From: Parelaphostrongylus tenuis
Lineage: Eukaryota > Nematoda > Chromadorea > Rhabditida > Metastrongylidae
Direction of reading: 5' to 3'
Assembly (NCBI GenBank): GCA_019055375.1
Contig: JAHQIW010000287.1
Span: 1 to 64,000 of the forward strand
DNA length: 64,000 nt
Part shown: positions 48,140-59,534 of the stretch, in pieces
Layout of the letters: every line of letters begins with the position of its first letter
How positions within the stretch are numbered: position 1 is the stretch's first letter
The notes under the pieces: generated by a model
What the model saw: only the letters and a program-made list of their open reading frames with translations
What the model was told of the DNA's origin: nothing
The model's database searches: none
Position numbers and translations under genes: made by a program

Positions 48140-49080
48140 CTTGGCTTTTGGAACAGCCGTTATAGTGCTCTGTAGAGGCCAGCAACATTCGCCTCGCTCT
48201 TGGGGAACTTAGTCCGTTGTTTGTACTTCACCACCAGTTTTGTTGACAATTACATAGCAAAATTTGTATGGTCGCAACACTTCATCGTCACGAATAAGTA
48301 TCATATTGCCGAAGAGAATTCTATGGATGTTTATATAAGAAAAACGTCCATGTGCTCCAACGATTTGTACTTTTTGATAGGAAATCAGCATTCTTTGGAA
48401 ATGAACATAATTCTCAACTTCCAGAGGACATTCTAACCGCCTATTTTGTGAGGGTGAGACCGTGTTTTCCCGCTCAGTAGTTGCCCGATGGTCATAGATA
48501 TTTGCCTGTTCTACGATCAACTCGTATACATCGGGCATGTTGAGTTTGTGGAGTTCAATTAGCTTATGAACCCTAGCGTTAGGTCACTTTCAGCGCTATC
48601 CGTCGTCATCAAAAACACCGTATTATTCTGGGCGACAAGATCTTTGACCACTCACCAATTATGTCTTCCTCAGTGTTTTGCACGTGAGACTGAGCACAAT
48701 ACAATGCAATTCATAGTACAATATTGCCTAATGTTTGCGGAGGTTTCTTTTCTTTGGACCCTGAGAATGTTAGGTTGACTGGCAATCTTCTTAGTAGGCT
48801 ACTTGTGAACGCGGACCTCCGAAGATGGTGAGTGCTGAGTGGCAACAATGAGCAAACGAGCAAAATGTCTGTGACTTTTCGCACGGAGATCTTTCGTAAA
48901 GCAGAAGTTCTTGACTCCTCTTTGCATATGTGGACTACAAATGATTCGTAGTAATCAACAAAGTTTATGTATACAAGGAGTAAAAGTGGACGAGGTTGCT
49001 CATGGAACGCAGTTGGGCGGACCATGTCTGTGGTCACTGAACGGTTACAGCCATGTACATGTAGTCACATTAAAGGTAAT
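48140..49080 (-). pseudogene. Possible LTR-retrotransposon (BEL/Pao-like) pol 3' relic
   Basis: The - strand holds two long frames (48711-49037 and 48209-48538). The second contains FGNMILIRDDEVLRPYKF, which resembles the GDxVLIKDDxxPRxxWK motif found after the integrase in BEL/Pao elements, followed by TGGEVQT where such proteins read DGxVRT. No LTRs, primer site or integrase DDE residues were found, so the assignment is tentative. A host exon is the main alternative. Confidence 0.35.
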
Positions 49081-49177
49081 TTTGAGAGGATGACTCTTGT
49101 AATAGGTGCTGGGAATCACCTTTAGGGCAAATAAACTAGAAAATACTTAGAATGCGAAAAATCAGAGGGCATATACA

Positions 49178-49490
49178 GAGGAGCGCGTGTGTCGCAGTGG
49201 TTAGAGGTGCTCTGTGTCGCACACGAGGTCGATGGTTCAATCTCAAGCTCACGACTTACTATGCCATCCATCCCTTCGAGGTCTGTAAATTGGTACCGAA
49301 CTGGTCTCAGACTTTTCCGAGAGGATAAGCATCACTCACTCGATACGGCGGAAGGCCACCGGGCGTCAGTGTAAAGGCCAGAGATGCATTCAGTCACTTC
49401 AAACGAAAATAAAAATCAAAGAGAAATGCATGGAGCATCTCTCAGGGATTGATCAACGCGTGGAGCTTTATTTTTTATCCTTTTTATGTC
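49178..49490 (+). mobile_element. tRNA-derived SINE
   Basis: Head GGAGCGCGTGTGTCGCAGTG, B box GGTTCAATCTCAAG, body GCCATCCATCCCTTCGAGG and GTAAATTGGTACCGAACTGG, tail TTTATTTTTTATCC. Full length and close to the copies at 6680 and 53888. Confidence 0.9.
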
Positions 49491-49499
49491 CAGTGGCAA

Positions 49500-50850
49500 A
49501 GCTTGCAATGACGAATGATGTTCTTAGTGAACTATAAGTTAATATATAAAAAACAATGCCGAAAGAAAGATAGAAGGAAATCTCTTCTAAAAACCTATAT
49601 AAGTATCAGCTTCTGAAGTGAGCTCATAATCCAAGAATTTTTTTTGAGTTTTCGATGAAATGGTATCGCATGTAATATGGAGCACCTTGCTTAACCCAAC
49701 TATTCGATTTTTGTGATTTTCAATATTGTGACAACTCTTAGTACTATATATAGAAAAAATACAAAAGCTTGAAGATTTATACTGTAGTATTCTTTGTACA
49801 GATTACTACAACTGAGTGAATGTAAAAACGCTATGACTGCGTAGTGATCTAGCGTTTTTTTTTTTAACACATAAAGGCAAAAGCATACGTGTAGAGTTAA
49901 ATTGTGGTGAATCAAAATAGAACAATAATGCAAAAGTTCCCCCAAACGAAAAAATTTTTTCATCAAATTAAGGAAATCGTGCAACATTTTGCAATTCGCG
50001 CTGAGCGCAGCGATTTGTATTGCCATCCACGGGTTAATGACACAGCGAGCAATAAATAATTATGAACAGACTCTAATTTATCCTCACCGTGAATTCAAAA
50101 TGTTTTCCTAGATTTTTAACTTCCTCAGACCACCGTATGAGGGCAATCGGCGCTATGCATCTGGTTTGAAGTTGACGAAGGACGAAGATTGAAAACAGCT
50201 CAACAAACATTATTGTCAATCTCGTGTAAGCTCAAAATTTAAGAAAACATGTTGAGATGTTGCTTTCGTAATAATAATTTGTAAGTTCATGTAACGATGT
50301 CAATGTTGAAAAAATTATTCCAATTAGGATTAATTTCGTCAAAATTCTGGAGCGCCGACTGATAGCAATATTGCTTGACAAAGAACTGGAACAAGAATTT
50401 AAGCAATTATGCTGAGATTCTCTCCTCCAAAACTCTTATGTAGGATCATTTCCCAGAGAACGAGGTTTATACATTCAAAGCTTCGTAAGTTGCATTATTA
50501 GAAATGAGCAAAACATTTTGGTTAATTCTGATCATCCGTCTTTTTGCGCAAATTACCAACAAAAACAATGTGAACTATTCTGTGAAGTATAGACCACTAT
50601 TGTAAGCTCATGCGGATCCTGTAGAGGCTCCTTGTGAGCAAAGTCAAAATGCTGCAACTTGTTGACAACGGTCCGTTGCCAAACACTAAGTTCTTCAGCC
50701 AAATCAGGAGCTCAATCAAGGCTTAGCATCAAAACCGCTCATAAGTCACTTTAATGCAAAACAGATGGCCGGCCTCAACGAATCATGTCCTCGAAATCAA
50801 AATGCCTTCTTTCGTTTCGAGTGTTTTCTTAGGACCACAGCTCAAATTTC
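49500..50850. other. Stretch without identified gene
   Basis: The - strand frame 49700-50026 (108 codons, Leu/Phe/Cys-rich) sits in AT-rich DNA and has no recognised domain. Confidence 0.45.
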
Positions 50851-50855
50851 AATAT

Positions 50856-51284
50856 GCCTGGAAATCATTTTTGAGCCACGCATGTCAGTGGTATGTCAAA
50901 GAGGGCTGACCTATTGCATCGATACACGTGTTTTGATCTTGCGATCTCGTCAGTCGGGCAGTTACCCTTTCTCGTCTTTGAGCTGTGGGCTTAAGAAAAC
51001 ACTCGAGACGAAAGTTATGATACATTGAATATACTAGCCACAAGCAATCGAGTGTACAACAATCTGTGTTCGGTGATGATTTCACTGGACATAGAGTGTA
51101 AAACGTTCGTCGTCGCTAACTCTTAGTGTGGGGACTTGAGCACCCACACAGGATTGGCAAAAGACGAGAAAGGGTAACTGCCCGACTGACGAGATCGCAA
51201 GATCAAAACACGTGTATCGCGGTCTGTAGGTCGGCCCTCTTTGACATACCACTGACATGCGTGGCTCAAAAATGATTGCCAGGC
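50856..51284. mobile_element. Fold-back element, hammerhead family R3
   Basis: Arms 50856-50980 and 51159-51284 are reverse complements at high identity (GCCACGCATGTCAGTGGTAT, GTCAAAGAGGGC, CACGTGTTTTGATCTTGCGA, GTTACCCTTTCTCGTCTTTG). The 178-bp centre is unassigned. Each arm carries the same hammerhead-like motif pointing outward: on the - strand at 50919-50956 and on the + strand at 51184-51219. Confidence 0.85.
51184..51219 (+). ncRNA. Hammerhead-like motif with AAAA in place of GAAA
   Basis: Core CTGACGA (51186-51192), stem II GATC/GATC closed by a GCAA tetraloop, then AAAA, stem III CACGTG (palindrome), cleavage triplet GUA, stem I CGA/TCG. The only deviation from a canonical hammerhead is A at position 12, normally an essential G. 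The left arm (50919-50956, - strand) has the identical change, so it predates the arm duplication or was spread by conversion. Confidence 0.55.
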
Positions 51285-51289
51285 AAAAG

Positions 51290-51560
51290 CCTTCTTTGAT
51301 TTGCATAGATCATCTCCGACAGTCGATTTCGACGGCGTACCAGAACCTCCACACTCATTATTCTCATCGAAGCCTTTGAGAAACTTCATAATCGAATTTT
51401 TTTTTGAGAAGCTTATGATTTAGTACACCCTCACAACAATAAATCTTAAGTGAGGTCTTTGGAAAACAATTGAATACAAAGGTATTGTTTAATGTTACAT
51501 CCAGGAGCAATCGACTATCATTTGCTACAATGTTAGGTTGTCTTATAATTTGACATACAG
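51290..51560. other. No gene seen
   Basis: Nothing recognised. Confidence 0.5.
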
Positions 51561-51569
51561 TGGTCTGTA

Positions 51570-51775
51570 ATCACTGAAATGCAGGGCGATTTTTTCGCTC
51601 TACAGGCAGTGTAAGCAATTCAACGACGACTCCTTAATATGTAGAGGGTATACTCCTCTACGAGGAATTGGCTGAATAGAAAGCCAACGCGTTGCTGATT
51701 AGGCCAAACGGTCAAAATGTACGTCTAGCACTTGCCATAACAGGACCTCACAAAAGGCTTGAAATATAATGTTAG
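51570..51775. mobile_element. Fold-back relic, hammerhead family R2
   Basis: The right part matches the element at 61391-61656: TGTACGTCTAGCACTTGCC then GACCTCACAAAAGGCTTG. The core reads CTGATTA and the GAAA box AAAC, so the ribozyme is broken. Confidence 0.6.
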
Positions 51776-52204
51776 GCTTCGAGAATCGTTAAACCCTTTC
51801 TCCAATAACGGCGGATCAACACCGCAAATCATACTGTTCAAAATGCATTTTGAAGCTGATAATGAAATTACTACTGACTAATTAATTATGACTAATTAAT
51901 GAAATGGACAAGTATGTGCAACGCTATCAATAAAAATGCAAAAATGTCAAAAAATGAAACTTTGAATAATTTTCAAAATTTTTTGCTCGGCTTAATAACT
52001 GACGATTGTAGTGAACAAAGGTGCAGAGAAAAATGCGAAAAAAACTTGGGCAAAGACCCACTGTTAACAACTTGGACTCAAAGTTCTGTGAATTGGACTT
52101 TTGGACGCTACTCCTGTTGACGACAAATGCTTGCACCTCCATACATTAATTTAGCTTTAAATACCGTATCGTTCGCTTTCAGTGTTTTCTCAAGACTAAG
52201 CTTA

Positions 52205-52330
52205 TTGATAAAAGGACAAAGGATAAAGCTATCGACGTTGATTAATCCCTGAGTCCATGCATTCGGCTGCAAATTTCAACTTCGCTTGAGGTGATTTGAT
52301 GCATATCTGGCCTTTACAGTGAGTCAAGGT
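52205..52330 (-). mobile_element. SINE 3' half, truncated at a fold-back element
   Basis: Reverse complement of the SINE body and tail (AAAGGATAAAGCTATCGACG, CTTCGCTTGAGGTGATTTGA, CTGGCCTTTACAGTGAGTCA). It stops where the fold-back element at 52331 begins; the SINE head is not found on the other side. Confidence 0.8.
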
Positions 52331-52576
52331 CGCAATATGCTTGATAATTATCTCTGAGCCATGCAAGTGGTCTGTTATGGGCACTTATACAGTGCGATGC
52401 ACTGTTTCGGCCTTGCAGCCTCGTCGGTTGCACGGTGCCTTTCGTCTTAGGCCAATCCCTGTGGTGGAAAACCTCTTACATAGAGGCTGCAAGGCCAAAA
52501 CACGTGTGTTGCATTGTAAAAGAGCCCATAACAGATGACATCATGGTTCAAAAATAACCATCAAGCATATTCTGTA
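52331..52576. mobile_element. Fold-back element, hammerhead family R2, long terminal repeats
   Basis: Inverted arms of about 100 bp reach the element tips (AATATGCTTGATAATTAT at left; ATAACCATCAAGCATATTCTG at right). Left arm, - strand: core CCGACGA (U4 is C), stem II GGC/GCC, GAAA, stem I GTGC/GCAC plus GGCAC/GTGC(C). Right arm, + strand: stem II kept, GAAA changed to AAAA, stem III CACGTG(TG). A shared ancestor would have had a full hammerhead in both arms. Confidence 0.8.
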
Positions 52577-52579
52577 AAT

Positions 52580-53880
52580 GTCACGCATACTTTCTTCTCA
52601 TGTGAAGGAGATTAAAATACCTAATAAATAATGATACTAACTTTTTTTGAAGTTGGTATCAAGAGCATGGCCGACGAAACAATTACGTGGTTGATTTACT
52701 CTTCGGTGACGGTGTATTGCTTATAAACGGCACACCAATTTTTTCAGACACAGTTTTCACTGTTTTAGTAGTCACTCAACACCCTGAAAATTAGGGAATT
52801 CTATACTCACTTTGAAATCTAAGAAGAATTATTTCTCAGCAATGGAAAAGATCACGTTCTACTTTCAGCGTTTATTGTGTGATCGGCTCTCATGTTCGCT
52901 TTGCTTTGCGGTAGAAGTTCAGAGCATTCGATAGCTCGAGAAACGGCGATTCTGATAATGTGCTTCATTTTTCTAATATCTGGCGATTCTAATAATGCGT
53001 TTTTGGAGAGGTGCTCTTAGTGGGTTGAAGCAACAAAGAGAATATTACGTATCGTACTCGGAGTAGTTAGCCTAACCCTTGTTCCAATATCACAGCTGAT
53101 TTGTTGGTATTCATGTAACAAGCTTCGAATTATGGGAGCCCATTTGTTAATATGGAAAAATGAAATTTTGTTAAAAAGACTTCTACAAACATATTTTTAG
53201 TAAGAAGAACCCCTCACTTCTTCAAAAGCGCATCCAATGCGACAACCATGTTATTGCGGGAAGCACATGATTTCAACGTTTATTGTACATTTCTATTGCT
53301 TGCCTCGCGAGGATATAACAAGAAATCACATATTCTACAATGTAGAAATCATCAAAAAGAAAAGTTTTGTAATATTCTAGTATGTTGTTAAAATAACGGT
53401 TTGAAGAACCAGCATTCACTGTGGTGAAAACTATTTGAAAAAAAAAGCATATCTCTGGTCCATATTTTACATCTTACGCTTTTCGTATATTTTTTACTTT
53501 GAATATTTATTCATCAATTAGCAGCTTACGCAATGAACATCGATCAGCAACACTTTGCTTAGAAAAAAATCAGTATCGGTTTAGAATATACCTTTCTTAC
53601 ATAGAATTATTCTTCCTGCAAATAATAATTAGCACATTCTGGAAGGATCAATTCAAAATAATCGATTTCTGCAGCGTCGTTGCCTCCAATAATATACAGT
53701 ATGATGTTTCGACCTTTAGTATACAATGTCTATGGCTAATGTCTGGAATGTTTACGACCACATTTCTTACGAACTGAATTGGAACATGTTAAACAAACAT
53801 GCATCTAGTTATGGCTGCACCTCAAACTTACTATTAGGTGTACAGATATTGATCAATCTTTTTTTTGCTGTAATATTAGT
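52580..53880. other. Stretch without identified gene
   Basis: AT-rich, no supported gene. The frame 53499-53777 is not recognised. Confidence 0.5.
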
Positions 53881-53887
53881 AAAAAAT

Positions 53888-54195
53888 AGGAGCGCATGTG
53901 GGGCAGTGGTTGAAGGTGCAATGCATTTCACACATGATCGACGGTTCGATCTTGCGCTCATAGCTTACCAAGCCATCAATCCCACCAGGGTCGGTAAATT
54001 GGTCCCAGACTGATCGTAGACTTATCTGGAAGGATAAGCAGCACTGACTCGATATAGCGGGAGGCCACCGCAAGTCATTGTAAAGGCCAGATTTGCATTC
54101 AACTACTTCAAACGAAGTTGAAAATCAAAGAGAAATGTATGGGGCATCTCTCAGGGATTGATCGCGTGGAGCTTTATTTTATATCCTTTTATGAG
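53888..54195 (+). mobile_element. tRNA-derived SINE
   Basis: Head AGGAGCGCATGTGGGGCAGT, B box GGTTCGATCTTGCG, body CAAGCCATCAATCCCACCAG, GGTCGGTAAATTGGTCCCAG, tail TTTATTTTATATCC. Full length. Confidence 0.9.
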
Positions 54196-54364
54196 CAAAA
54201 ATGAAGATATGCAAATTCCTTTTTTTATTTAGAGAGCGTTTGTTTGGTTTATGTTTTTCATAGAAAAAATATTTTATATGGTGGTTTCATTGGACTTAGA
54301 AGATGACGAGTTTTCTACCCAAAAACGGTTGTTTAGATTTGCTAATTTGTAATTTAAATCAGGA

Positions 54365-54790
54365 AATTTGAATTGGTTTGGAAGGCGCAGTCGAAAGGGC
54401 GATGCAAGGGGCATCCCGTATCTCGCGAATGAGAGAAAGGATCTGAAGTTCCAACCTACATCAACGATCGAAAATCAGAGACGCCGTTCTACACGCCAGG
54501 ATATCGAAAATAAGGTGGGCCGGACACGTGATGCACTTCAACGACAGCCGATGGACGAAAGCCGTTACCAACTGGATTCCTCGGGACGTCAAGCGCTCTA
54601 AAGGAAGACCACCGACCCGTTGGTCCGGTTTTTTCACGAAAATAGAAGAAAGTCATGATGCTCAGCGAATCCCTAGAGCGAGGAGGACCCACTGGGCTAC
54701 TCTTGCACGCTATAGAGGAAAATGAAAGTGGCTGGTACCCGCTCGAGTCACTCGACGATCAACGGGACGACAGGTGATACACGCGAATTT
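54365..54790 (+). mobile_element. RTE-type LINE 3' terminus
   Basis: The C-terminal domain of an RTE reverse transcriptase across two frames: YLANERKDLKFQPTSTI, then VGRTRDALQRQP, NDSRWTKAVTNWIPRDVKRS, KGRPPTRWSGFFTKIEES and THWATLARYRGK, ending at GTTGD. Close to the copy at 58845-59530 and better preserved. A 5' truncation is typical of target-primed integration. Confidence 0.85.
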
Positions 54791-54959
54791 GAAGTGGTAA
54801 TCTGACGATGAAATGTTGGAAGAGTAAGGCAGATAAAGTCAAGCTTCCTAAAACCTCCCATCTCAGCTCTTTTACGACGTTTTCCATCGGGTTTGCAATA
54901 CTAAGTCGAGCGTTGCCATACAGCAAAACTGCAAAGTTCGCATCGTTTTGGCTTTTTTA

Positions 54960-55268
54960 ATATGATCTTTGCAATAAATTTGCATAATTTTGGTATAATT
55001 TAACTGCTAATTATCTTGCGAATTTCCTGGTATGCATTTGGCCTGTACTTGCTTTTCGATTGAGCTTGCTCCAAGCTCCATTAATCTTGTGCGTCTCTTC
55101 ACTAGTCACTTTTCTCTGCCCGTCATTCGTGCATGATTAGCAAGCAAACTTATTCCCACCACAGCTCCATCTTAGAGGAAGTGTAGGCGATTTAGCAACA
55201 GTTTGCAAAAGAATGCCCAACTGACCGATACCAAAGTCAAACAATTTCAATTACTTTTGGCTAATAAA
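54960..55268 (-). mobile_element. Non-autonomous mariner, family of 8826-9312
   Basis: Reverse complement shows TTGACTTTGGTATCGGTCAG, then AGATGGAGCTGTGGTGGGAA and GCTAATCATGCACGAATG, matching 8840-8960 in order. The left terminal repeat (TTTTGGTATAATTTAACTGC near 54990) pairs with the right. No coding part remains. Confidence 0.75.
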
Positions 55269-55454
55269 TCTGCACAGTAATATTCCCGCAAATGGCGTTT
55301 TTCGAATGCATAAGTTGTCATTTTCAAAGTCCTATAAAAATCGTCATACAGAATATTTTACAACTGAGAACATATAAATAAACAGCGTTTTTAATACACT
55401 TTAAAAACGAGGAAGAGCCTGCAAAATTTTGATTTGTGATAGCATGGTAATAAG

Positions 55455-55690
55455 TCTGAGCCTTTATGAGGCCTGGTAAGGCACTCATACAGTACTAGAC
55501 AGAAGCTGTTTCGCCTTTCCAGGCTCACTAGTAACACGGTGCCTTTCGGTTTAGTCGATCCCTTTCAAGGGAATATACCACTGTTCATAGGGAAAAGTAA
55601 GGGTATGATTCATTCTACTAAGCATAAGTGCTTGACTGTGGTCACTGTAATGTCGGGGGATTTCACTCGACATGCGGCGATTTAGATAGC
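55455..55690. mobile_element. Fold-back element, hammerhead family R2, left half
   Basis: Left arm GAGCCTTTATGAGGCCTGGT, ATACAGTACTAGACAG, GTTTCGCCTTTCCAGGCTC; then the centre GGGTATGATTCATTCTACTA and ATGTCGGGGGAT shared with 11840-11890. No right arm. On the - strand the ribozyme core is scrambled to CTAGTGA, while GCC/GGC, GAAA, GUC and stem I are intact. Confidence 0.75.
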
Positions 55691-55699
55691 TTGGCATCG

Positions 55700-56690
55700 A
55701 GTCTTTTCAATCTCTGACAACTTTATATATAATTCGAGTGGACGTGTAAATTTCTCGAAATACAAAAGTACATTTGGGAACTCGGCTGAAGGTTGATTGA
55801 GGACTTTTATCTTCTGATAGGTGACTGGCATGCGCCTCTCTCCTGGATTTATTGATGTGTACATCCATTTGAAGTCTATAAAAGTCGGATAAGTAATCCA
55901 CTGGAGCTTTAGACGTGAAAATTAAGTGATGCTTATTTGAAAGTACAGAGCGACTGATTTTCTCATTTTGTCGATTGTTCAAGTAGCAGTTCAGCGGTGA
56001 TTGTTGTAGTTTCTGAGAACATGATCTGCCAAGCGAAGCTTTGAGTGGTGCTCCAAGTCGGGCAATTAGACCTTCTTATACATAACAACATCATCACAAC
56101 AGCGACAAATTACGATAGTGGGAAACGGTAACAGCAAATAATGTTTATGTAACACAATGAATATATGTTACGAGTGCTTTATCGTAGCAAGCGAGCTACC
56201 GTAGAGAGTAGATTACGGCAGAGAGTGAGTTACCGAAGAGAGTGAGGAGATCGATCATAATTACAAATTGGACTGAGGTTTTTGGGGGTTCCTTGGATAT
56301 ATCCCAGGGCACTTGACAATGACGTTTATTGTGACCCTGTTGACGCCGGCGGGCCGCATCCCACATGGCGTTGGAGGGCGAATGCTAAATCAACGTCGAT
56401 ATGACGAATGCTCCGCTACTGGAGAAGGCGAGTTACATGCTGTTAAGTCGGAACGGATTTCCCTTACGGGCAAGATTCCAGGGAGGTCTTCTTTTCGATT
56501 GCCATTGGCAGTATCGCGCTAATAAGATGGTAGTAGGTTGATTAACTTGCTACTTCACGAATCGTCGTATCCCAAGGACATGGCCTTACTTTCGCTCCTG
56601 GCAACATCCTTGTACGACAACTCGTATAGTCATCTAGAAATCATACAGATTATGGAATGTTTGTAGAGATTATTGTGCTTTCTATGGAAG
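55700..56690. other. Stretch without identified gene; minisatellite
   Basis: Three imperfect units of about 19 bp lie at 56190-56245 (GCTACCGTAGAGAGTA, ATTACGGCAGAGAGTG, GTTACCGAAGAGAGTG). The frame 56313-56522 is GC-richer but not recognised. Confidence 0.6.
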
Positions 56691-56703
56691 AAAGGCAGAA
56701 TTT

Positions 56704-57098
56704 ATTAAGTCGACTGTTTCTAAAACCTCGTAATAAACATTCAAAATCAAATCCAAAAAAAAGAATGTTTTTAGCCTAACACGAGGTTGGTACGCCAGGG
56801 CCATACACCGGTGTTTCGGAGGCTCGTCCTCCTCGTCAGTGACCCCCGCCCCACAATAAGCCCTGCATTGTAGCAAGGAGGGAGGCGTATGTGGTATGTG
56901 GTGATGGCATAGTGTACAATACACTGGTCCATCACCATCAGTCGATGGTTTTGGCTGGTAGACCAAAACTAATCCATTAAGTCGACTGTTTCTAAAACCT
57001 AGTAATAAACATTCAAAATCAAATCCAAAAAAAGAATGTTTTTAGCCTAACACGAGGTTGGTACGCCAGGGCCATACACCGGTGTTTCCGAGGCTCGT
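56704..57098 (-). mobile_element. Hammerhead repeat family R1, head-to-tail partial dimer
   Basis: A 123-bp block (56704-56827) recurs almost unchanged at 56976-57098, giving a period of about 271 bp and 1.45 copies. The second copy ends in a TAA microsatellite inside the ribozyme stem II loop. The first copy is complete and holds a canonical hammerhead on the - strand. Related copies: 4788-5066 and 38316-38525. Tandem copies of a short, non-coding, ribozyme-bearing monomer are what small circular-RNA retroelements (retrozymes) leave in genomes; that role is inferred here. Confidence 0.9.
56797..56847 (-). ncRNA. Hammerhead ribozyme, type I, complete
   Basis: Read on the - strand: stem I 5' strand GGGTCA (56845-56840), core CTGACGA (56839-56833), stem II GGAGG/CCTCC with loop ACGAG, GAAA (56817-56814), stem III CACCGGTG (self-complementary, 56813-56806), U then A (cleavage after 56804, triplet GUA), stem I 3' strand TGGCCC (56803-56798). 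Every conserved residue is present and all stems pair. Stem III has no loop, so two RNAs pairing through it (a double hammerhead) is the likely active form. Confidence 0.9.
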
Positions 57099-57109
57099 AA
57101 TAATAATAA

Positions 57110-58840
57110 GACAGTAATAGTCTTTCTTCTCCCAGGCTTCCTGTGCCCCATAGAATTTCCCTGTTATACAATGAACTATCGAACGATGGTCATGAATGAC
57201 ACCTAAAAGTTGATTGGCTCCTTTTACGCAAGCATTATGTTGTCATGAACGCCGGCCAATCACTAGAAAAGTAGAGCGTTGGGTAACAAAACTCGTTATG
57301 ATTTCTTGCCGATTATGACTTACTCTTCCAAATCATATTGTGTCATTATCTAAGTCTATTCACAGCCAGCTTCAGGGCGCGAGTGGATTGTGTTTCGATG
57401 GCATTATTGCCATCAGCGATCTTCTGATCGTCACTGTCTGGTAGCAAACGGTCAAACACTATACTCCAGTTCCCTGCAGACATGACAAAACATCTTACCT
57501 GAGATATTTATCTGGTCATACTTTCCTTACATTTCTGCGATTACCAGCGCTACAATAGTCTGCAGATATTTGTCTCGTTTTGTATGAGATCTCTTGGCAT
57601 AAAGAGAAAAGAATGTCCAACGGGACCAGATGCGGATCAGGAACAATTTGACTTTCTAATCGACTTCTAAAAGCACCTGCTTTTAGTGACACTGAAGTTA
57701 TTTGGATAGGTTAGAATTGGGAAACATCGCGTTGATATTAACTGGAAAGAAGAACGTAGAGTACACAAACGTGGTGCACATGTCCAAACGTCGCCATAAT
57801 AACTTATGTTCATAGTGCAGAATATTTGAAAAGTCAACATTTATGGTACAATAGATTTGTTTTCTACATCTCTAGAGAATCTTCATGTCCTAAAGTTTGC
57901 TCATCAAAGAAAAACTGTTGAGCTTTATCGATGAATTGGCATCGCTGTGTAACATGTTTTCTAACAAGCAAATCATCATCTTCAACTTTCCATAACTAGA
58001 ACAACTTCTGGATAGTGTGCAAAAATAGAGGACCATCAGAACTGGAAGAATTGTGCTATGATATTTTTTGTTTAACTTATTATAGATTGAATGACATCAA
58101 CGGCATTAGCACTAGTGAAAGAGCACTTTTTTCTCAACATTTGAGAGTTATATGCACCAAATGCATGAGAGGGTATATGGAAAAACACAGATCATCAAAG
58201 CAATAAAAAAATGAAATCTTCTCTAAGCGGTGAAAATCCTAATCAAACAACGAAAATCGCGTGCCGTTTGCTACTCGTGCTCCTTTCGGTAATTTCAACG
58301 CCCAACCTCAAAGGGCTGGTCAAGGAGTACAAAAGCTTGCAATGACATCAACTTTTTCTGAACAGTTGGTCTACCAATCTTATTAGAAAAATCGTTGAAA
58401 GGGCTATAGAGCGATGATAGTGCTGCACTTCATCATAAGCACCTTTCTGGTTCGACCTCCTCGAAGCGGACCGGCTACCTATCTACCTCGATCAATTAAA
58501 AAGTGCCTTGGAAAAGGTCTGAGTTTAGGTTTCTCCAAGGTTTCAAGGGCACTTGCACGAATGGAATTTTATCTCATCCATGAGAAAGCGAGACACACGA
58601 AATGGTCGAAGCCTTTCGTTGATAATGCGAGCAAATGAATCGAGTGCTACAAAGTGCTGCGATCCACATAGTAATGTGTGATGACGGTCCTTGTATATAT
58701 ACATAAATTCGTCCAGTACTGCATAGAGATGGTCTTTGACAATAGCACCTTACGTTTGAGACCTGAAGGCTCTCATTCCATTTTCAATGCTTGACAATTC
58801 CTAATTTGGACATTCAACCTACGGCAATATTCTACGTAGA
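57110..58840. other. Stretch without identified gene
   Basis: No supported gene. The frames at 58015-58206 and 58414-58638 have no recognised domain. Confidence 0.45.
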
Positions 58841-58844
58841 TATG

Positions 58845-59530
58845 CGTTACCTGTCACTTGTCGTCTCGTTGATGGTCGAGTGCCTCGAGCGGGCACCAGC
58901 ACCGCTTCCATTTTTCCCTATCGCCTGCAAGATTAGCCCAATGGGTCCTCCGATCTAGGAATTCGCTAAGCATCATATCTTTCTTCTCATTTTTTTCGTG
59001 AAGAAATCGGACCATCGGGTCGGTGGTCCCCCTGTAAAGCGCTTGATATCCCGAGGAATCCAGTCGGTAACGGCTCTCGCCCATAGGTTGTCGTTAAAGC
59101 GTATCACGCGTCCAGCCTACCTTATTTTCGATATCCTGTCGTGTAGAATGCGCCGTTGATCTTCTATCGCTGACGTGGGTCGGAACCTCGGATCCTTTCT
59201 CTCATTTGCGAGATACAGGATACTCCTAGCATTGACCTTTCGAAAGCGCGTTCGACACGCCAAGTGATCTTTTGTCCTGTTTACGTAGCGACCAGGTTTC
59301 TGCTGCATACGTTAAGGCAGGGAAATCGCAGAGTCGAAAAGGTGGGCACGGAGTCGGATGTTCTTCGCCCTCTTCATTAAATCCTTGATGCTCTTGGATG
59401 TTCCCCAAGCCGCTCGTTTCCTCCTGAACTCTGAAGCTAGGTCGTTCATCATGTTGATTTCACGACCTAGCTACGTAACTGGAGCATTCGGAAATGTTCG
59501 CTTCGTTTAGCGTAAATGGAGCCTTCGAAA
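58845..59530 (-). mobile_element. RTE-type LINE, C-terminal part and 3' end
   Basis: The - strand, with frame changes, reads LGREINMMNDLASEFRRKRA, WGTSKSIKDLMKRAKNIRL, RAHLFDSA, FPALTYAAETWSLRKQDKRS, YLANERKDPRFRPTSAIEDQ, DNLWARAVTDWIPRDIKR, GGPPTRWSDFFT, ending at about 58850. These are the landmark blocks after the catalytic part of RTE reverse transcriptase, in the correct order. Several stops make it inactive. The 3' ends of this copy and 54365-54790 are alike. Confidence 0.9.
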
Positions 59531-59534
59531 CCAA

